64,000 nt of DNA from positions 57,101-121,100 of the forward strand of contig CAKRQL010000003.1 in NCBI GenBank assembly GCA_934393265.1, read 5' to 3'. A program made the translations under genes and the position numbers. This document shows, in pieces, positions 25,802 to 33,396 of the stretch. The stretch comes from an uncultured Eubacteriales bacterium (GTDB lineage Bacteria; Bacillota; Clostridia; Oscillospirales; CAG-272). The notes beneath the pieces are model-generated. The model was not told the origin of the DNA. It saw nothing but the letters and a program-made list of their open reading frames with translations, and did not search any database. The stretch's first letter is position 1. Every line of letters begins with the position of its first letter.

Positions 25802-26617
25802 TTAGATGTCGAGATATTTAAGATTCCGCTCTACCGTGCGTCTGCCGCGCCACGCGAAGGCGCGGGAGGAGAACTCCGCCTTATCCATTGCCGCGAGGGT
25901 CTCTGTATCGAGGCGCTCTACCCTGTCGCGGAGAAAAAACTCTATCGGCGTTATCACCGGGCTGCGGTTATAGGGGCAGGCGGTCTGACAGACGTCACAG
26001 CCCCAGACGGTATTGTATTTTTTCATGAGGGCTATCTCATCATCCGTGAGCTCGCCCTTTTTCTGCGTTATTGCGGAGAGACAGCTCTCGCCCTCACCGC
26101 GTAAAATCCCGGTCGGGCAGGCGCGGCGGCAGGCACCGCACCCCGGGCAACGGCGAAGCTCCTTTTTTGGGGTGGCGCCGAGGCTCTCCGGCGGGATGTC
26201 TGTTATAACATCGGCGATAAAGACGTAGGAGCCGTATTTTTCGTTTATTATAAGTCCGTTTTCCCCGAGAATTCCGAGCCCGGCGGAGAGCGCCGCCCCG
26301 CGCTCATCAAGCGGTGAATGGTCTCCGTAGCCCTTTGAATGTGAGCCGGGGTATTTTTCCGAAAGGAGAGAGCAGAGCCTACCCGTCACCTCTCTGATTA
26401 TTATATGATAGTCGCGCGCGGCGGCATAAAGCGAGAGATTATCCGTCCCGCCGCCGTAGTACGGCAGGAGAAATATTATTACCGAGCGGGGAGTGAAGCT
26501 CTCGCGCGCCATTATATCGGCGCGGTATTCATGGCAATCGGAATATGAGAGCACGCCGCGGTACTCTATTTTTTCGCTGTCAAAAAAGTCTTTCAGTATT
26601 TCGGTCATACGCGCCAC
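25802..26617 (-). CDS. QueG-like double [4Fe-4S] reductase (short epoxyqueuosine reductase homologue)
   Basis: 271 residues from a GTG at 26615-26617 that has GAGGAA at good distance. The C-terminal half holds two ferredoxin-type clusters, CPGCGACRRACP (about 172) and CDVCQTACPYN (about 219). The middle block GDHSPLDERGAA...GENGLIINEKYG corresponds to the cobalamin/substrate region of QueG, which reduces epoxyqueuosine to queuosine in tRNA with cobalamin as cofactor. It is about 100 residues shorter than standard QueG, so the N-terminal part is reduced and activity is uncertain. A cobalamin importer lies 5 kb away, which is suggestive at most. Confidence 0.75.
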   Translation of the reverse strand: MARMTEILKDFFDSEKIEYRGVLSYSDCHEYRADIMARESFTPRSVIIFLLPYYGGGTDNLSLYAAARDYHIIIREVTGRLCSLLSEKYPGSHSKGYGDHSPLDERGAALSAGLGILGENGLIINEKYGSYVFIADVITDIPPESLGATPKKELRRCPGCGACRRACPTGILRGEGESCLSAITQKKGELTDDEIALMKKYNTVWGCDVCQTACPYNRSPVITPIEFFLRDRVERLDTETLAAMDKAEFSSRAFAWRGRRTVERNLKYLDI

Positions 26618-26648
26618 TCATTTCCTCTTTCGTTAGTTCTCTACCTAT

Positions 26649-26677
26649 ATTAAAGCACTTTTTCTCTCAGCGGTCAA
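26649..26677 (-). promoter_or_regulatory. Sigma-A promoter for the QueG-like gene
   Basis: TTGACC (26677-26672), 17-base spacer, TTTAAT (26654-26649). Confidence 0.7.
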
Positions 26678-26739
26678 GTGAATTTTCAGATGCACACGGG
26701 ATGTGTGCATTTACGGCAAGAATTTATACATATTGCGCG

Positions 26740-26768
26740 TTGACTTTGGTGGCGCGGAGTGGTATAAT
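26740..26768 (+). promoter_or_regulatory. Sigma-A promoter of the plsY-tsaEB-rpiB operon
   Basis: TTGACT (26740-26745), 17-base spacer, TATAAT (26763-26768), about 55 bases before the first gene. Confidence 0.82.
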
Positions 26769-26822
26769 CAAACTGTAGAATTGTTTATTTTACATATTTT
26801 ACAGAAAAACGCGGAGGCAGGT

Positions 26823-27086
26823 ATGGAAAAAAGAAAGTGTGCCGTCGACAGGATAGAGACCGACGGAGAGGGCAGAAAAATTGCCGTGCTTATAGATGAT
26901 ATTACCGAGGCGGAGTACACGCTCACGGACTCCGGGCTTTTGGCTGGGGAGGTTGTCACGCTCACGCTCGAGGGCGGGCGCGCGGTTTCGGCGGAGGTTA
27001 TACCGAATGAGGGTGAGGAACGTAGCAAGAACAACCGCTCCCGTCTCTCGGCGCTGTTCGGGCGCGGAAAGGACGGAAAGAAATGA
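26823..27086 (+). CDS. Small DUF3006-like protein
   Basis: 87 residues from the ATG at 26823, which has GGAGG five bases upstream. The first ~55 residues follow the DUF3006 pattern: V-D-R-I-E, then G-x-x-I-A-V-L-I-D-D, then L-A-G-E-V-V-T-L. The C-terminus is basic (KNNRSRLSALFGRGKDGKK). The family is small, cytoplasmic and of unknown function. It overlaps plsY by ATGA and is first in a six-gene operon. Confidence 0.7.
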   Translation: MEKRKCAVDRIETDGEGRKIAVLIDDITEAEYTLTDSGLLAGEVVTLTLEGGRAVSAEVIPNEGEERSKNNRSRLSALFGRGKDGKK

Positions 27087-27913
27087 GCACAATTTCTGCT
27101 TTAAGCAATATAGTCATGACAGCCGCAAACAGCGGTGAGAATGTCAAAACGCCGATGCAGGTGTTCCTGCAATGGGGAATATACGGTTTTATACAGTGCG
27201 AAGAGAGCGCGGTAGTACCGATTCTCACCCTGTTTTCGGTATTCTGTGCGATTGTCGCCTATCTTCTCGGCAGTATAAACAGCGCGATAATAATCTCAAA
27301 GGCAGTCTATCATGACGACATAAGAACGCACGGAAGCGGGAACGCGGGGACGACAAACATGCTCCGCACCTACGGAAAGGGCGCGGCACTCGCCACCCTT
27401 ATATGCGATATCGCGAAAACCGTGCTGGCACTCGCACTCGGCGGAGTTATGCTCGGGTTTGCGTATGTCGGCGGGGTAAGCACGAATTTTATGCTGTATG
27501 TGGTGGGGCTTTTCGCCGTGCTCGGGCACATTTTCCCGGTCTATTACGGCATGAGGGGCGGCAAGGGCGTGCTCTCCACGGCGACGGTCGCGCTCATTCT
27601 CTCGCCCGGGGTGTTTGCGATGCTGTTTGTTATTTTTGTTGCGGTGGTCGCGATTTCAAAATACGTTTCCCTCGGCTCCGTATGTGCGGCGGTGCTCTAC
27701 CCCGTCGTGCTCAATGCATATTTTCAGATATTCCTGAACGGACGGATACCGGGTATCGCGGCACTCGTCGCTATCATCCTCGCGATAACGATAGTATGGT
27801 GTCACAGGCAAAATCTGCGGAGGATAGGCGAGCGGACGGAGCACAAGCTCTCGTTTAAGAAAAAGAGCGACGAGGGCGAAAGCAGCGATGCGGGAGGCGG
27901 CGATGACGAATAA
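27083..27913 (+). CDS. plsY: Glycerol-3-phosphate acyltransferase PlsY
   Basis: 276 residues. It moves an acyl group from acyl-phosphate to glycerol 3-phosphate, the first step of phospholipid synthesis. The three PlsY motifs are visible: GSGNAGTTNMLR (about residue 84), the middle MRGGKG (about 153) and a late H-R-x-N-x-x-R-I (about 237). About five membrane helices start at residue 47. The first ~45 residues are an extension not found in typical PlsY (~200 residues), and the C-terminus is an acidic Ser/Gly tail. The ATG at 27083 overlaps the previous stop; a shorter start is possible. Confidence 0.92.
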   Translation: MSTISALSNIVMTAANSGENVKTPMQVFLQWGIYGFIQCEESAVVPILTLFSVFCAIVAYLLGSINSAIIISKAVYHDDIRTHGSGNAGTTNMLRTYGKGAALATLICDIAKTVLALALGGVMLGFAYVGGVSTNFMLYVVGLFAVLGHIFPVYYGMRGGKGVLSTATVALILSPGVFAMLFVIFVAVVAISKYVSLGSVCAAVLYPVVLNAYFQIFLNGRIPGIAALVAIILAITIVWCHRQNLRRIGERTEHKLSFKKKSDEGESSDAGGGDDE

Positions 27914-29063
27914 CTCATTCCCCGCCCTCGTCGCCTCGGCGTTTTCCGCCGGGGTAATAAAAAAGATAGTATTTTCAAAAGCCAGGTACGAGGATATAGA
28001 GCGCGCCACGGGGCGCACTGTCTCGCTACGCCGTGGGCGCGCCCTCGCCGTCGAGTACCGGATAAGCGGTGACACGGTCAGACATATAAACGTGCCGGAG
28101 GACGGAATACTTGACTTTACCGTAGGGGCGTGTACCGATTTCGGACAGATAAATCTCATAACCACGCTCGGAGACGCGGAGCGGAGAGTAAGTAAAAAGG
28201 GGGTTGTCACCGTTACGGGAGAGCGCGCGCTGCGCGAGAGGCTCGGAGGCGGGGGCAGCTTTGAGACCGCTATTGAAGAGATAGACCGGAGGAAGGATTA
28301 CATACTCCGGGGAGACGAGGAATTCCTTATAAAGCTCGGCATCTCGGACGGGAGCGGGCGCGTGCATGACAAGAGGCAGGGCAAATTCCGCCAGATAAAC
28401 AGATTCCTCGAGCAGGTGCGGGACATATACAACGAGCTGCCGCGGGAGGGTGAAATACTCATATACGACCTCTGCTGCGGAAAGAGCTACTTAAGCTTTG
28501 CGATTTATTACTACCTCACGGCGACATGCGGGCGCAAGGTGCGTATGCTCGGGGTTGACCTCAAGGCGGATGTCATAGAATACTGCGCGAGGTGCGCCGC
28601 CGAATGCGGATTTTCCGGCATGAGCTTTGTCTGTGAGGATGTGCGAGACACGCCGGAGGGCGAGGTGCCGGACATGGTTATATCTCTGCACGCCTGCGAT
28701 ATTGCGACGGATATTGTGCTCACTCGTGCGGCGGAGCTCGGCTCTCCGGTCATACTCTCCACCCCGTGCTGTCAGCGGTACATGAAGGACAAAATCACAT
28801 CTCCCGAGCTGTCATTCATAACACGGTTTCCGCACATTGCAAACAAGCTGTGCGAGGCGGTTACGGATTCACTGCGGCTTCTGTACCTGCGCTCGCGCGG
28901 GTATGACGTATGTGCGCGGGAGCTCACGGATCCGGACGACACGCCGAAGAATACCCTGCTCCGCGCGGTAAAGCGCACCGATGGCGACGCGCGCGCACTC
29001 GCGGAATACCGGGCGGCACTGAAATTCATAACCGGGGACGAGAATTTCAAGGTGGACTTTTAA
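27903..29063 (+). CDS. SAM-dependent methyltransferase (PF13679-like)
   Basis: 386 residues from the ATG at 27903, chosen for GGGAGG five bases before it; it overlaps plsY by 11 bases. A SAM-binding fold starts at about residue 180: IYDLCCGKSYLSFAIYYYL is motif I, followed by LGVDLKADVIEYC and later DMVISLHACDIATD and STPCCQ. This pattern (DLCCGK, LHACD, PCC) is that of the methyltransferase 25-type family found beside tRNA-modification genes. The substrate is unknown; the N-terminal 170 residues are family-specific. The neighbours tsaE and tsaB make an RNA substrate plausible, which is inference. Confidence 0.82.
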   Translation: MTNNSFPALVASAFSAGVIKKIVFSKARYEDIERATGRTVSLRRGRALAVEYRISGDTVRHINVPEDGILDFTVGACTDFGQINLITTLGDAERRVSKKGVVTVTGERALRERLGGGGSFETAIEEIDRRKDYILRGDEEFLIKLGISDGSGRVHDKRQGKFRQINRFLEQVRDIYNELPREGEILIYDLCCGKSYLSFAIYYYLTATCGRKVRMLGVDLKADVIEYCARCAAECGFSGMSFVCEDVRDTPEGEVPDMVISLHACDIATDIVLTRAAELGSPVILSTPCCQRYMKDKITSPELSFITRFPHIANKLCEAVTDSLRLLYLRSRGYDVCARELTDPDDTPKNTLLRAVKRTDGDARALAEYRAALKFITGDENFKVDF

Positions 29064-29111
29064 CCTTACGGAATGGCTTTCAATTCAGAATTTACAGACG
29101 GGATGTAAACA

Positions 29112-29567
29112 ATGGTTTACTATACAAAAAATACTTCGGAGACGGAAGAGGTCGGGCGAGCTCTCGGCGCGGAGTTTATCCGGCGGGGTGTGCGACGCGG
29201 ATTTATCGCCATGCGGGGCGAGATGGGCGTCGGCAAAACGGCATTTGTCCGCGGGTTCGCAGGTGCGTTCGGTATTCTGCGGGTAAAGAGCCCGACGTAT
29301 ACGATAGTCAATGAATATACCGGGGACCGAGTGGTGCATATATATCACTTCGACATGTACCGGATAACCGACGGGGACGACCTGTATTCCACAGGGTACG
29401 ACGACTATATATCCCGTGACGGCTACTGCATTGCGGAATGGTCTGAAAACGTCACGGAATATCTGCCGCGCGAGCGGGTGACAGTCACGATTTCGCGCAC
29501 CGACGACGAAAGCGGAAGAAAAATAGAGATAACGGGGGGGATTTCCGATGTACACACTGGCGTTTGA
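29112..29567 (+). CDS. tsaE: tRNA threonylcarbamoyladenosine synthesis ATPase TsaE
   Basis: 151 residues. The P-loop GEMGVGKTAFVRG (about residue 37), the KSPTYTIVNEY segment (about 60), the HFDMYR block (about 80) and EWSENV (about 112) are the TsaE signature. It drives the TsaBD complex in making t6A37 of ANN-reading tRNAs. tsaB overlaps its 3' end by 20 bases; tsaD is not in this window. Confidence 0.95.
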   Translation: MVYYTKNTSETEEVGRALGAEFIRRGVRRGFIAMRGEMGVGKTAFVRGFAGAFGILRVKSPTYTIVNEYTGDRVVHIYHFDMYRITDGDDLYSTGYDDYISRDGYCIAEWSENVTEYLPRERVTVTISRTDDESGRKIEITGGISDVHTGV

Positions 29568-30276
29568 GAGCACGGCAAAAATTGCCTCCGTAGCTCTTAT
29601 GGACGACGACAGGGCGGTCGCCTCCTATACCGTGAACAACGGGCTGACGCAGAGCGAGCTGCTGCTCCCTATGGCGGAGCGGATACTCGCCGACACGGGG
29701 GTCGGCTACTCCGATATAGGTCTTCTCGCCTGCGCTGTCGGTCCCGGGTCCTTTACCGGGGTGCGGATCGGCACGGCACTCGTCAAGGGGATTGCGCTCT
29801 CGCGCGGGACGCCGTGTGCGGGAGTGTCGACGCTCGCGGAGCTCGCGGAAAATCTCTCCGGCCTCCGGGGAATAAAGGTCGCGGCTATGGACGCGCGGCG
29901 CGGTCAGGTCTATGCCGCGGTGTTCCAAAGCGACGGGGGCGAGACGGTGAGAATGACACCTGACACCGCCTGTTCCCTATCCGAGCTATGCGACATGGTA
30001 CGGGGCGTGTATGAAAATAACGAGACTCTCCCGGTATTTATTGCCGGGGACGGATATGAAATGGCGCGCGCGGCACTTATATCTGCCGGTATTCCGTGCG
30101 AGGAGACGCCCGTGTCGCTTATCGGCGAGTCGGCTGTTTCGGTCGGGCGGATTGCCTATCGGATGTACAAATCCGGAGAAGCGGTCACGGCGGCAGAGCT
30201 GAACCCCGTATACCTGCGTCTACCGCAGGCGGAGCGCGAGAGGCTCGAGCGGCTCGGAAAAACAAAAAACGACTGA
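29548..30276 (+). CDS. tsaB: tRNA threonylcarbamoyladenosine synthesis protein TsaB
   Basis: 242 residues. It is an inactive ASKHA-fold partner of TsaD in t6A synthesis. The N-terminal LAFESTAKIASVAL, the GPGSFTGVRIGTALVKGIAL block (about residue 68) and MDARRGQVYAAVF (about 112) are the family marks. The C-terminal domain ends with a typical N-P-V-Y-L-R. It overlaps tsaE. Confidence 0.95.
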   Translation: MYTLAFESTAKIASVALMDDDRAVASYTVNNGLTQSELLLPMAERILADTGVGYSDIGLLACAVGPGSFTGVRIGTALVKGIALSRGTPCAGVSTLAELAENLSGLRGIKVAAMDARRGQVYAAVFQSDGGETVRMTPDTACSLSELCDMVRGVYENNETLPVFIAGDGYEMARAALISAGIPCEETPVSLIGESAVSVGRIAYRMYKSGEAVTAAELNPVYLRLPQAERERLERLGKTKND

Positions 30277-30301
30277 AATTTATAAGGAGATATTCGCCAC
30301 T

Positions 30302-30775
30302 ATGGAAAAAAGAAAAATTTTTATCGGTGCGGACAGCGCCGGGTATGAGCTGAAGGAGCACCTCAAAGCCCGGCTGCTCGACGCGGGGTATGATGTAACA
30401 GACCTCGGGACGGACTCGACAGCCTCCTGCCACTACCCTGTTTTTGCGGCGGCGGTGTGCCGCGGGGTTCTCGGTGCCCCCGAAAATTCGTTCGGTATTC
30501 TTATCTGCGGGACGGGTATCGGCATGTCCATGTGCGCGAATAAATTCCGCGGCATACGCGCCGCCGTCTGCGGGGACACTTATTCTGCCAAGATGACGCG
30601 GCGGCATAATGACGCAAACGTCCTCTGCATGGGCGCGCGTGTTATCGGTCAGTGTCTCGCGGAGGATATTCTTGACGCATTCCTTGAAAATGAATATGAG
30701 GGCGGGCGGCACGCTGTCCGCGTCGGAATGATGACGCAGATTGAGAACGGCGAGACAGAGCCGAGAGTAAAATAA
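30302..30775 (+). CDS. rpiB: Ribose-5-phosphate isomerase B
   Basis: 157 residues, standard length. It interconverts ribose 5-phosphate and ribulose 5-phosphate. FIGADSAGYELKEHLK at the N-terminus, YPVFAAAV, the active-site ILICGTGIGMSMCANK (catalytic Cys about 69) and RRHNDANVLCMGAR are the family motifs. It is last in the operon, with a terminator after it. A longer, divergent relative lies at 8345. Confidence 0.95.
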   Translation: MEKRKIFIGADSAGYELKEHLKARLLDAGYDVTDLGTDSTASCHYPVFAAAVCRGVLGAPENSFGILICGTGIGMSMCANKFRGIRAAVCGDTYSAKMTRRHNDANVLCMGARVIGQCLAEDILDAFLENEYEGGRHAVRVGMMTQIENGETEPRVK

Positions 30776-30788
30776 GACACATTACATT

Positions 30789-30833
30789 AAAAATGCGTTT
30801 CCGGAGAGATTCTGACGGAGCGCGTTTTTTTAC
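30789..30833 (+). terminator. Terminator after rpiB
   Basis: An imperfect stem with G-T pairs (AATGCGTTTCCG against CGGAGCGCGTT) followed by seven T. Confidence 0.7.
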
Positions 30834-30922
30834 TGCATAGCAGAATGGTGCGAGTTTATACCGCATTGCAGGCGGGCGGCAGCTCAGGGGCGGCTTATAT
30901 TTCAAAAATATTCCGACAGGTA

Positions 30923-30951
30923 TTGAAACAAAAAGAAAAATATGCTACAAT
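30923..30951 (+). promoter_or_regulatory. Sigma-A promoter of the cobalamin operon
   Basis: TTGAAA (30923-30928), 17-base spacer, TACAAT (30946-30951), ~30 bases before the riboswitch. Confidence 0.8.
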
Positions 30952-30974
30952 GTGTCTGTAAGCTTAATAAATAT

Positions 30975-31125
30975 GGAAAGATACGGTTTTGAAAAGTTGT
31001 ACGCTGAGTAGATGAAAAGGAAATCCGGTTCGATTCCGGAACAACCGCCATTACTGTATTTGACATGGGATTATCATGCCTTGCGGACTGCCCGCATCAT
31101 AAGTCAGGATACCTGCCGTATTTTT
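30975..31125 (+). ncRNA. Cobalamin riboswitch (aptamer)
   Basis: The 5' ATACGG (30981-30986) pairs with CCGTAT (31116-31121) as the closing stem. Inside are the conserved GGAAATCCGG, then CCGGAAC, the CGCCATTACTGTA core, and the B12 box AAGTCAGGATACCTGCC (31101-31117). This is the normal order of an adenosylcobalamin-type riboswitch. The downstream terminator at 31139 makes it a transcription-off switch at high cobalamin. It controls the seven genes from 31249 to 40900, which is the main evidence that they handle corrinoids. Confidence 0.95.
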
Positions 31126-31138
31126 CCGGTTTCAACAT

Positions 31139-31200
31139 GCCCGGGTGAGGGGTATGCGACCAATGCCGCCGCACGGTCGCGCCATACCCGGGCTTTTTTT
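31139..31200 (+). terminator. Riboswitch-controlled terminator
   Basis: GCCCGGGT (31139-31146) pairs with ACCCGGGC (31186-31193), with further pairing inside (GGTATG with CATACC), followed by TTTTTTT. It stands between the B12 box and the first start codon. Confidence 0.92.
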
Positions 31201-31248
31201 CGTGCCGTGGCAGAGGAAGTTTACGGAAAAAATACGGAGGAAAAACAA

Positions 31249-33357
31249 ATGAAAAGAAAAATCACCTTAATACTGCTCTCGGCTATCATTGCCGTATGCG
31301 GTATACTCGCGCTCGTCTCCTGTGGCGGCGACACAGAAAAGGAGACGTACTACACCGTCACGCTCGACAGTCCGGGCGGGACGCCCGAGACAAAGGGCGT
31401 CAGCGTCAAGTCCGGCGAGACGCTCTATCTCTACTCCTATGCACCGACAAGAGACGGCTACACGCTCGTCGGCTGGTCCGGCGGGGACAAGCAATATGGA
31501 GTTGACGGCAAGTTCGCGGTTACAGCCGACATAACGCTCACGGCTGTGTGGCAGAAGATAACCGAAAAGGTCACCGTCACGCTCGACCCGGCGGGGGGGA
31601 CACTCGCCGATATGACAATCACGGCGGATAAGGGAAGCCTCGTAAGTCTTTCCGACAGGCTACCGGTAAGAGAGGGCTATAATTTCCTCGGCTGGAGCCT
31701 TAACGGCAAGGCTGTCACCTCCTTTGAGGTAACGGAGGACACGACCGTCACGGCAACGTGGGAGAGGATAACCACCCCGGCAGAGAACTTTACCTTTGAG
31801 CCGTCGGAGGACGGGGAGTCCTATATACTATCAAAATTTCTCTCCGAGTCAACCGTTACGGACGTTGTGGTGCCGGGTAGCTACAACGGAAAGCCGATAA
31901 CCGTAATAAAGAGTAATGCCTTCTCCTACAATGACAAGGTGCGGAGCATCGATCTCACCGAATGCCGCGCGCTCGTCACCATTGAGAGCTGGAACTTCAC
32001 GTCCTGCGAGGCACTCGAGAGCGTTACTCTCTCAGGGCTGTCATCGCTCGAGGTAATCGGGGACTGCTGCTTCTGCTCTGCCCCGGCTCTCACGACGCTC
32101 GACCTCTCTGGTCTCTCGGCTCTTCGCGAGATAGGCTCAAGCTTCCTCTCCTACACGGGTGTTAAGGTAAACTACATACCGCTCGAAACGCTCGATTTTT
32201 CCGACTGCGTCTCGCTTGAAAAGATAGGGCGCGCATCGCTTTGGTATATGTCGGCACTCCGCGAGCTCGATTTCTCAAAGACCAAGCTCACCTCTGTCGG
32301 AAATCAGGTTATACTCCACTGTGACGCGCTCGAGAAAATCTCGCTGCCGGCTACTATCGGCGCAGCGAGCATCGGAAGCGAATTTATGACATACACGGGC
32401 TCACTCCGCGAGATAGCTCTCGACCCTCTGAATATCTACCTCACTCTTCAGAACGGCGTTCTCCTTGACACCGACATGACAGAGGTCATAAAGGCGCCGG
32501 CAGGCTGTGGCATTACCGGATTTGTCGCGCCGGCGACGCTCGTCCGGATAAGAGAGAACGCATTCGCAGAGTGCGCGGAGCTCGAAACGGTCGACCTCAC
32601 CTCCGCAACGAAACTCTCTGTCATCGGCTGGATGGCGTTCTCCGGATGTACGAAAGCAACGGTATCCCTCCCCTGCAATGCAAATGGCGTGCGTGCGGAC
32701 GGCGGTACGCTTTCTCTCGGCAGAACGTGGAACGACGGGATAAAGGCAACGAACTACATTGACGTACTCGAAATAAGCTACTCCGGAATAAAGGACGGCG
32801 CGACCGTCACGGCGGCAAAGATAACCCTCACAGCCGCGGCAAAGTACGGAAGCACCGATGTCACGGTGACGGTTAAGCTCAACGGAACGGTGGTTGATAT
32901 AGCGGACGGAACCTACACACTCTCTCCCGTCATCGGCGAGAACACGCTGACAATCTCGGCGGAGCACGAGGGGCACACCGCGCTCGTCACACTCACATTC
33001 ACGCGCGCATCCGGCGACCCGACGGTAGAAACGAGCCTCGAGCCCGTGGACGGCAAGATCGCGAGCGGATACGGGCAGACCATTGACTTCATAATCACCG
33101 CAAAGGACGCATCCGGCACGGCGCTCGACAGCTCGCACATAAAGATATACAGAGCGTGGGGCTATGGTGACTCGATACAGGAGTATGGTGTTACCATGAC
33201 GGACAACTCCGACGGGACAATCACCGTATCGCTGAACTACGACCAGTACGCCGACATGTTCTATATTGACGGCGACACTATAATAACCCTCACGATAAAG
33301 GTATCCGACGGTGATCTCTCGGCTGAGGTCTCCTACACCGTCGACTGGAAGGCTTAA
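31249..33357 (+). CDS. Cobalamin-regulated LRR lipoprotein with InlB-type repeats
   Basis: 702 residues from the ATG at 31249 (GGAGG eight bases upstream; the frame is open further up, but that part is the riboswitch). Lipobox ALVSC, Cys about 24. Two InlB B-type repeats follow (about 33-105 and 106-175, each ending in T-A-x-W), then BspA-like leucine-rich repeats (about 180-470), then two beta-sandwich modules (about 505-590 and 595-702) that resemble modules of the next gene. A surface binding role is inferred; position directly behind the cobalamin riboswitch suggests corrinoid or corrinoid-carrier capture. No cobalamin site can be pointed out. Confidence 0.85.
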   Translation: MKRKITLILLSAIIAVCGILALVSCGGDTEKETYYTVTLDSPGGTPETKGVSVKSGETLYLYSYAPTRDGYTLVGWSGGDKQYGVDGKFAVTADITLTAVWQKITEKVTVTLDPAGGTLADMTITADKGSLVSLSDRLPVREGYNFLGWSLNGKAVTSFEVTEDTTVTATWERITTPAENFTFEPSEDGESYILSKFLSESTVTDVVVPGSYNGKPITVIKSNAFSYNDKVRSIDLTECRALVTIESWNFTSCEALESVTLSGLSSLEVIGDCCFCSAPALTTLDLSGLSALREIGSSFLSYTGVKVNYIPLETLDFSDCVSLEKIGRASLWYMSALRELDFSKTKLTSVGNQVILHCDALEKISLPATIGAASIGSEFMTYTGSLREIALDPLNIYLTLQNGVLLDTDMTEVIKAPAGCGITGFVAPATLVRIRENAFAECAELETVDLTSATKLSVIGWMAFSGCTKATVSLPCNANGVRADGGTLSLGRTWNDGIKATNYIDVLEISYSGIKDGATVTAAKITLTAAAKYGSTDVTVTVKLNGTVVDIADGTYTLSPVIGENTLTISAEHEGHTALVTLTFTRASGDPTVETSLEPVDGKIASGYGQTIDFIITAKDASGTALDSSHIKIYRAWGYGDSIQEYGVTMTDNSDGTITVSLNYDQYADMFYIDGDTIITLTIKVSDGDLSAEVSYTVDWKA

Positions 33358-33396
33358 TAACGACCCTTTTATACCGATAAAAAGCAGGAAAAGCGG

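Noticed and set aside
31012..31248. Longer N-terminus of the LRR lipoprotein gene
   Set aside because: The upstream in-frame part is the cobalamin riboswitch and its terminator; the signal peptide and ribosome site fix the start at 31249.
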